Assembly: GCA_947359465.1 (NCBI GenBank)
Contig: OX375877.1
Location: forward strand, 50,304,744-50,368,743
From: Metellina segmentata
Lineage: Eukaryota; Arthropoda; Arachnida; Araneae; Tetragnathidae
Length of the DNA: 64,000 bases
Reading direction: 5' to 3'
Part shown: positions 58,165-64,000 of the stretch, piece by piece
Layout: every line of letters begins with the position of its first letter
Numbering within the stretch: the stretch's first letter is position 1
The notes under the pieces: generated by a model
The model's database searches: none
Seen by the model: only the letters and a program-made list of their open reading frames with translations
Told to the model about the DNA's origin: nothing
Position numbers and translations under genes: made by a program

Positions 58165-60569
58165 TTAGCCTACCATTTGATTAACCCTAGGCCTTTAGGG
58201 CCCGAAATTCTTGAGTATTTCCTTCGTGCTTTTACTCTACGACACGCACAATGACTAAATAAACACATCTATTGTTTGAATGAATTAAATGATTCCTTCA
58301 ATCTTTCGAAAGATAATATTAATTATTTCCTTAGAATAGAATCGTTGGGGCAGATTCTATTGGTCGAAAAGGTCAAAAGTGCAAAGAAGGCCTACAGGGA
58401 AAATTGCAGGTTGCATGATGAAATTATGTGTGTGAACCCCTAAGATGGTTTAAATACTGATTACCTCAAACCCACAAACACTTGAAAATAGAACGCCCTT
58501 ATTCAAATGGACAGGTTAAAGTTGCAGTTTTGTAAGTCACTTTAAAAAAAGACAGAAATTCAACTGCCATCTGTTGGCAGTTGTATGAAGCTCTGACATA
58601 CTTCACGTTTTCTATTAACAGATTGACTAATCTAGATTTGGTTTATGCGTCTACTATATATAATTATATTTAGTTAAATTTGGTTAAATTATATGTGGTT
58701 TCTGTGTTATTTAGTGTTGCTAGGTATTAGTTACTTATTAGAATGATCTGTTACATCGTTCCACATTATGATCATGCTTGGAGATAATAACTTTTAGATT
58801 TGCATGATAGAATTTCATTAAATTTATCACATAAATTATTAATACTCAATTAATGTAATGCTTTTACTAAAACACTGGGTTGATACGCAATAGCTGCATT
58901 GTTGAAAGTGAGCGAATTATATTAGTATCTGTGTTCTGGTAACTACAATAGCTAATTTTTGTCGTTTTTGTAAAGATGCGTTTCATCATTGTTGACGTAA
59001 GCCCATCAATTTTTAAGCCTTTTAAGGTGTTTTAAACTAAAATTATCTATGATATTATAATTTCTTAATGTATTTCGGTTTTGTAAGGATATTACTAAAC
59101 ACATTCTACAATAAGAAATTAATAACTGATTAAATATGTGGTGAAATGCGTATTAAAAATCAAATAAGGTTGTGGAGCATAAATTTGTGACTTAAAATGC
59201 CAAAAAATTAGCAATTTCAAATCACATAAAGTACAGTCCTCTCTAGTAGATGTGAGAATAATGAATTGGCTTTTGAAAAAATGTTGCATGAAGCGATATT
59301 ACGCAACTAAATCTACTTGTGTTAACTTAATATATCCAAATTAAATACAAAAATCCATAAGAATAAGAGTTGTAGGAGTAATATCTACAGAGTACGTAGA
59401 ACTCTGTGGGTAGACGCAACTTGTAAATACTAATATTGCTATTTTTAAACCTTCAACCGTTTTACAAAAATTACCTTACCGATTAACACCAAAAGTTTAT
59501 GAATTCCCAAATTCATAAAAAAGAATTTTTCTTGATTTTTATGTAAAAATCATTGGTTTATAAGAGCAGAACATCTTATTTCAAGAATAAATATTCTAAA
59601 TTTACATTGTGTTGCAATCCTTCAAGAATTTAATTCGAAATAGAATTAATGTTGATTTTCCAAACGATTTCAATTTGCAAAATTTAATATGTGGACTCTT
59701 ACAAGGTAAAAGCACTTTCAAAATATGATAAATTTATTTATTCTAGTAGGTCTGGGGAGTAAATAGCACAAATATTTCCCTCCTTGTTAAAAGCATACAG
59801 TGCTGTATGGTTGCTTTCTGAAGCATGTTATAGATGCGCTCAGCAAGAATAAAACGAATAAGAGGACGATGATTTTACTATCTGTCTACCATAATAACTG
59901 CTCCATACAGAAAGTATGTACTTGTTTATTACTGTAGAAACGAGGTCTGGTCCATTTTCTATAAGATATTCTTGAAGCATTCGAGTTAGTCGTATTGGTG
60001 ACAATTAACAGTCCAGGTGTTTGGGAGACAACCGCCGTTACAGAACCATCAATTGACCACGAAATCATCCTGTACCAAAATCGTCAATCCTCACACGATT
60101 CACCTCCACTCAAAATGTACAAGACAGATTTCTATGGAGATTAGTGAACCCCAGTGCATACTATACAGTTCGTCTGATAGACGGCAGTACCTCTTTCCGC
60201 CGCCAGCAATCGCGAAAAACTAAAAAAGTAAGTCATCTTTGAGAGTCACCCCTACTCAAAATGAACAAACCCTATTTCCTTAGCAACTGCTACAACCCAG
60301 ACGGAATTGAAAGCAGCTCTCGTGGTATATAGGCAGTATTGTGCCCCTCTGTTGTGTTTAATCATTTCTAATAGTTATCGCTTTTACATTATTGGTAATT
60401 TTAGTTGTATATTGCTCCTCGGTATCCCTTATTCACTAGGGGGATACTCTGTAAAAAACTCAATAAAAATCTTGGTTCTTTGACAAGAGTATCCAGTACT
60501 ATGGCATACCTCAGAAAACAAACACTGTACTGACAAAAGTCACCGCACATCTGGAGTAGAAACAAAAAA

Positions 60570-61093
60570 TTAGTATTTATTTTGGGGTCGAACAATAAAA
60601 TTTAAGTTTTTAATTTCAGAGTCTACATCCACGTCTGTAACTGCAGGTCAAACTACTAGTGAGTACAAACTGATATTTAAGGAATTAATGTCATATAGAA
60701 ATCTTCAAATGTTTTGTATCAAAATCTAAAGATTGAAGTAGCAGTTATTTCATTTTCCCTTAGCATCTATATATAGAATGAGAAACTCGAACCATCATGA
60801 GCACAAGCTCTAGGGGACAACCATTTCTGTTAATCGGTAATTTTTGAAGGGCCGCTAGTACAGTTCAGTCCCCTAGGACTTGTGCTCATGATTGTATGTA
60901 TTTAACATTCTAGATAGGGATAACAAAGTGTGACTGCTACTTCAGTGTACAGATTGTGTTCTAAAACACAGCATATTTCTATTAGACATTCCATTCCTTA
61001 AATTTCAATCTATACTTACTAGTTGCCCATGTGGATGTGGACTCTGAAATTAAAAATTTAAATTTGTAATCGCATCTCAAAATAAATGCTATG
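60570..61093. repeat. Large imperfect palindrome in the FOG-like intron
   Basis: The left arm (about 60570-60820) and right arm (about 60868-61093) are inverted copies. Landmarks on left (plus) and right (minus): AGTATTTATTTT/AGCATTTATTTT, TTTTTAATTTCAGAGTC in both, TTTAAGGAATTAATGTC/TTTAAGGAATGGAATGTC, TTGAAGTAGCAGTTA/CTGAAGTAGCAGTCA, ATCATGAGCACAAGCTCTAG/ATCATGAGCACAAGTCCTAG. The loop is about 47 bp. Any transcript of the gene would contain it and could fold into a long hairpin. Confidence 0.9.
61020..61043 (-). other. Candidate 24-nt frame-preserving mini-exon
   Basis: On the gene's sense strand, TTTTTAATTTCAG (61044-61056) is followed by 24 bases and then GTAAGTATAG (61019 downward), a consensus donor. 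Because the neighbouring exons meet in phase 1, including it adds eight residues, ESTSTWAT, and changes the junction Val to Ile, with no stop. It lies in the right arm of the palindrome. There is no transcript evidence; a 24-nt open segment can occur by chance. Confidence 0.3.
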
Positions 61094-61546
61094 TTTTCTT
61101 TCGACTCTGAGTGTCCAGTAAATTTTGAAAGTAAAGTACATTGTAGTTATTTCCTGTTATCCTATAGTTACAAATGTGAGTGTGCTAGGATATAATACAG
61201 GGGTAGAGGACGAGGTAACTTTAACATATGTCTTAGTTCGTCTATATTGTTATATGTGGGAAAAAAAATTCTTGCTTATATTTCTAAATATTAGTTTTAA
61301 ACCACCAGACAATCTCCGACAAGCCCAAAATTCTGCAAGAAAAGGCATCAAGTGCTAGTTCTTACTACTTTCTTGTCAGTAAACTTTCAAGAGTATAGTA
61401 GATAAAATAATGTTAGCCTTTAAGAAACAGAGTCATGTCTGTTTTGTCTTTTAGAACTTAATGCCTTTTCTTTGTATAAGCCCACGATATGCATTTGCGA
61501 ACTAAGTATAACTAGTTACTGATCACTTACTAAATTCAACGTTTAC

Positions 61547-61936
61547 CTGTTTCATCCCTTTCTGGAGATCCCGGACTATCCGATTTTTCCTTCTCAGGTG
61601 ACGCTGTCTCACGCTTGGTGTGTTGCATTCTAGACGCACAGTATCTGTTCTTGTGGACAAGGTAGTTCTCATGTTTGTAGAAGACTATGTTGCATTCTTT
61701 ACATTTGCTGGTCCCCTGCTTCACCAGGACCTGCGGTGGAGCCAGAACCGGGGTAAGTGCAGATGCGACTGGGTCCAGAACCGGTATTTGGGATCGGGCA
61801 ATCAGGTTCAAGTCCAGAGCTGAATTGACCAACGGCAGTATTGGTAGCGATGGACCAGATGATGAAGGTATGGCGCTCTCTTCGCTCGAACAGGATGTGG
61901 ATGAGGAGGTGGAGGTGAAGTTCGAACTTCTTGATC
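61547..61936 (-). CDS. FOG-like gene, penultimate exon
   Basis: 390 nt, phase 1 at both ends: acceptor CTCATGCAG just above 61936 and donor ACAG/GTAAACG at 61546. It encodes about 130 residues of the same protein: a Ser-rich start (SNFTSTSSSTSCSSEESA), a Pro/Leu-rich linker, one C2HC finger (61638-61703; CKECNIVFYKHENYLVHKNR then YC, C-x2-C-x12-H-x4-C) and a charged Glu/Lys/Ser tail. The finger spacing equals that of the two C2HC fingers in the last exon, and such fingers in FOG proteins contact GATA factors. Skipping the exon would keep the frame. Confidence 0.85.
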
Positions 61937-62089
61937 CTGCATGAGGGCGGGAAAAGGAAATATATGAGAAAACCTTCAGACAATTTAATGCAGAGAGATA
62001 TTAAAAGCGAATACACTAAAACTAAACCAGATTTATTCTTCAATTTGAAACAAAAAAAAAACTCTTCAATTCATTTTATTATCTTATAT

Positions 62090-62655
62090 CAGGCCTCGAA
62101 ATAGATTTTATAATACAAGTGCACCTTGTGCACCTAAGTTTTTAAACTAGGTGCATAGGTTATATTTTAGGTGCACACTTTTAAAAAATTAATATAAGAG
62201 CATTAATGTAATGTAAACTAGTACTTTATTAGTTGTGTATGTTTATATAGATTAGTAGTAGATAGTAAATAAATATATTTAAACAGATAAATTCTCCCTT
62301 CTCTAGCGCACGGCTGTCGCGACAGTCGCTTCAACCAAGCCATCTGGAAAATGTTTCGATCACCGGAAAGTTCTTGTGGCAGTGGCACAAGTAAACCTTC
62401 CTCCGTATAAACCCGTTACGGCCCAGCTATTTTATTTTCGCATGGTGTTTATTTAGGAATTTTAATCACGTTCCTTTAGAGCAAGAGAGGTCGATACTAA
62501 TATTTTGTTCAAACATCAAAATAACATAAAACGCGTTTATAGCCCCCCTTTTTTAACGTTATGTGCACTGCGTGCACCTAGCGGGAAAAAAATTAGGTGC
62601 ACAATTTTTTTTCATGTGCACAGTGCACCTGTGCACCCAGGTATTTCGAGCCTTG
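62090..62655. mobile_element. hAT-like MITE with exact 8-bp target duplication
   Basis: 566 bp; ends CAGGCCTCGAAATAGATTT and, inverted, CAAGGCTCGAAATACCTGG. Both flanks are TCTTATAT (62082-62089, 62656-62663). Subterminal sequence is dense in GTGCACCT and its inverse on both sides. Non-coding. The termini and 8-bp duplication fit hAT. Confidence 0.88.
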
Positions 62656-62837
62656 TCTTATATAATTAAATTTTTATCCAGTTAACATGTCTGTTGCATG
62701 GAAATGTTGTAATTTTTTATTTTAAGTTACTTTTCATTTATTAAATGCGCAACAAAGGCTCGAGTCCCTGTGTGCCATGTTACTTATTAACTTAAAGAGA
62801 GATCTCTGATCCTTTCTTTCATAAAAATATTAATTAA

Positions 62838-63020
62838 CCCTCAAAGTGGTTTCGACAAGGTATCTCGACCATCACAATCTGACAAATTTTGATAAAGTCG
62901 AGATATCTCGTCATCAAGATATTGCAGGTTGTTTGATGATGACGACATTAAGATATGTTTAATTTTCTTCTTAGGATCATGGATCTTCAAGATACTTCGT
63001 TGACATAACCATTACGAGGG
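62838..63020. mobile_element. piggyBac-like MITE carrying the GACGAGAT motif
   Basis: 183 bp with ends CCCTCAAAGTGGTTTCGACA then AGGTATCTCGA, and, inverted, CCCTCGTAATGGTTATGTCA then ACGAAGTATCTTGA. TTAA precedes it (62834-62837) and TTAG follows (63021-63024), a TTAA with one change. It contains AGTCGAGATATCTCGTCATC, the monomer theme of the 45.5-kb satellite. Confidence 0.7.
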
Positions 63021-63049
63021 TTAGAAACCAGATGGAAGAGGAATGAATC

Positions 63050-63325
63050 AGCATTCTGAGGCTTGCGATTTCGAATCCTACCTAACACCGTCGTGTACAT
63101 AGGTGGATGGGATACATGAAATTTTTTGTGGCCTCAAATGTCCTCATATTGGCATAGTGTGGAAGTTTGGAGACTGGAGTACCAGCTCAGGTGTTGCCTC
63201 GTCATCCGACCGTGGTTCAAAATTACGAGGTGTTTTGTCTTAGAATCTTTCCCGTTGGGATTGATCTCGGATCATCGTCAATTGCCTGCTGTGTTGCTTC
63301 TGTACGACATTAATTAAAATACCAA
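63050..63325 (+). repeat. SINE family A, antisense in the FOG-like intron
   Basis: Diverged head (TTCGAATCCTACC) and a full body (AGTGTGGAAGTTTGGAGACT, CAGCTCAGGTGTTGCCTCGT, GTGGTTCAAAATTACGAGGT, TCGTCAATTGCCTGCTGTGT). Inserted antisense to the gene. Confidence 0.85.
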
Positions 63326-63620
63326 CCTACCACTAGGAGGGTTTAATTTAGTCCTGTCCGTTTGAGGACCATCGTGATATCTCTCCAAGAAGTCGAAGGG
63401 GACATCGCGATGGCCGTTTACAATTTCAATCCATTTTATTTAATAAAACGTAAACAAGATGAATTTATCGAGATGTGTTACCAGCTTTTTTTTAAAAAAG
63501 TAATCGACCATTTAACTTTCCGTACTACAAATCATTTGAAATTTAGTAACCTTAAGGAATATTGTGATCTTAAACAGTGAATCCTTTCCAGCAGATTATC
63601 TTATAGGTCCAAACAATTAC

Positions 63621-64000
63621 CTGAAGCATCAGAAGAGAATTTCGTTGTACCAACTTTCACATCTTCGTCGTCCTTCCTCCTCAGACTCAGATCCAACGGT
63701 TTCTCACCACCGTCTTCCTTCGTTTCCTGCTTCGATTCCCTGACTGTCTCCTGCTTGGTCACCTTCTCCTTGCCCAACTTTGCCAACTTCCCATCGTCCT
63801 TCACCACCTCTTCGCTGGACACTGGCGACGGTACGGACGCCCTCTCGGCACCGGACATCACCGTGTAAGTCGGAATCACATTAGGGCCCTGGGAATCGGA
63901 ACCGACATCCGGAGTGGTCGAAGGGTTCGGGATGATGATGTTCCCTGCTGGTATCAGACCTGCCGCTGGGGACAGGCCTCCACCGGCGACGTATGAACAC
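63621..64000 (-). CDS. FOG-like gene, exon with CtBP-binding motif (continues past the window)
   Basis: In frame from the window edge to the donor CAG/GTAATTG, it encodes 126 residues plus one base. A Gly/Pro/Ile-rich part (IPAGNIIIPNPSTTP) is followed by a Lys/Glu-rich stretch (KLAKLGKEKVTKQE). Next comes EKPLDLSLRRKDDED, in which PLDLS (63685-63699) is a CtBP-recruiting PxDLS motif; FOG proteins carry such a motif between their middle and late fingers. No start codon is expected here: the frame is open through base 64000, so the 5' exons with the N-terminal fingers are outside the window. Confidence 0.85.

Larger units (their letters stand above)
57884..61546 (-). other. Last intron of the FOG-like gene
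   Basis: GTAAACG at the donor and TCTATTACAG at the acceptor. Holds a tandem duplication at 58001 and a large palindrome at 60570; the remaining AT-rich sequence shows no coding exon except the candidate mini-exon at 61020-61043. Confidence 0.75.
61937..63620 (-). other. Intron of the FOG-like gene, filled with transposons
   Basis: Donor CAG/GTAATTG at 63620, acceptor CTCATGCAG at 61937-61945. About 60% of its 1,684 bp is occupied by a hAT-like MITE (62090), a piggyBac-like MITE (62838) and a SINE (63050). Confidence 0.8.

Overview
The window looks like a stretch of an arthropod nuclear genome: AT-rich (roughly two thirds A+T by eye), sparse in genes and packed with transposon relics. The only convincing host gene is the 3' half of a multi-zinc-finger cofactor of the Friend-of-GATA family (FOG/ZFPM; u-shaped in Drosophila), on the minus strand at the right edge. 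Three exons (63621-64000, 61547-61936, 56550-57883) join in frame through two phase-1 introns. They encode about 700 residues: a PLDLS CtBP-binding motif, three C2HC fingers of identical spacing, one atypical finger and three C2H2 fingers. The 5' half lies beyond base 64000. Lineage within arthropods (possibly chelicerate) cannot be settled from this sequence.

Layout. 1-8.8 kb: a hAT-like MITE with an exact 8-bp target duplication, then a cluster of one tRNA-derived SINE family. 8.9-11.1 kb: two decayed Tc1-like transposases. 11.4-16.2 kb: a 41-bp tandem array, a second SINE with a clear target duplication, and a 48-bp array. 16.5-20.7 kb: a Helitron-like element, then a ~300-bp tandem array split by a Tc1-like element with 28-bp terminal repeats. 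22-28.8 kb: remnants of a hAT-like element and a Harbinger-like element, two short Tc1 derivatives and a third SINE type. 29-34 kb: AT-rich, almost featureless. 34.4-39.6 kb: a piggyBac-like element, then a nested structure of a TIR element holding a Tc1 copy, with a deleted sister copy downstream in inverted orientation. 39.9-42.8 kb: a large imperfect palindrome opened by a hAT-like transposon. 43.4-51.8 kb: a mariner fragment, two inverted Helitron copies (one holding a SINE), a 43-bp satellite, and a third short Tc1 derivative. 51.8-56.5 kb: AT-rich flank and probable 3' UTR of the FOG-like gene. 56.5-64 kb: the gene, with three TEs and a palindrome in its introns.

The most unusual structures are: (i) a ~520-bp palindrome in the last intron of the FOG-like gene, in which each arm carries a small splice-bounded, frame-preserving, open mini-exon (24 and 39 nt) although only one lies on the sense strand; (ii) a 43-bp satellite that appears to be an expansion of the subterminal repeat of a piggyBac-like MITE, with a non-expanded copy in the gene's intron; (iii) a second long palindrome that was later split by a transposon. 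No CRISPR array, rRNA, intact tRNA or intact transposase gene was found.
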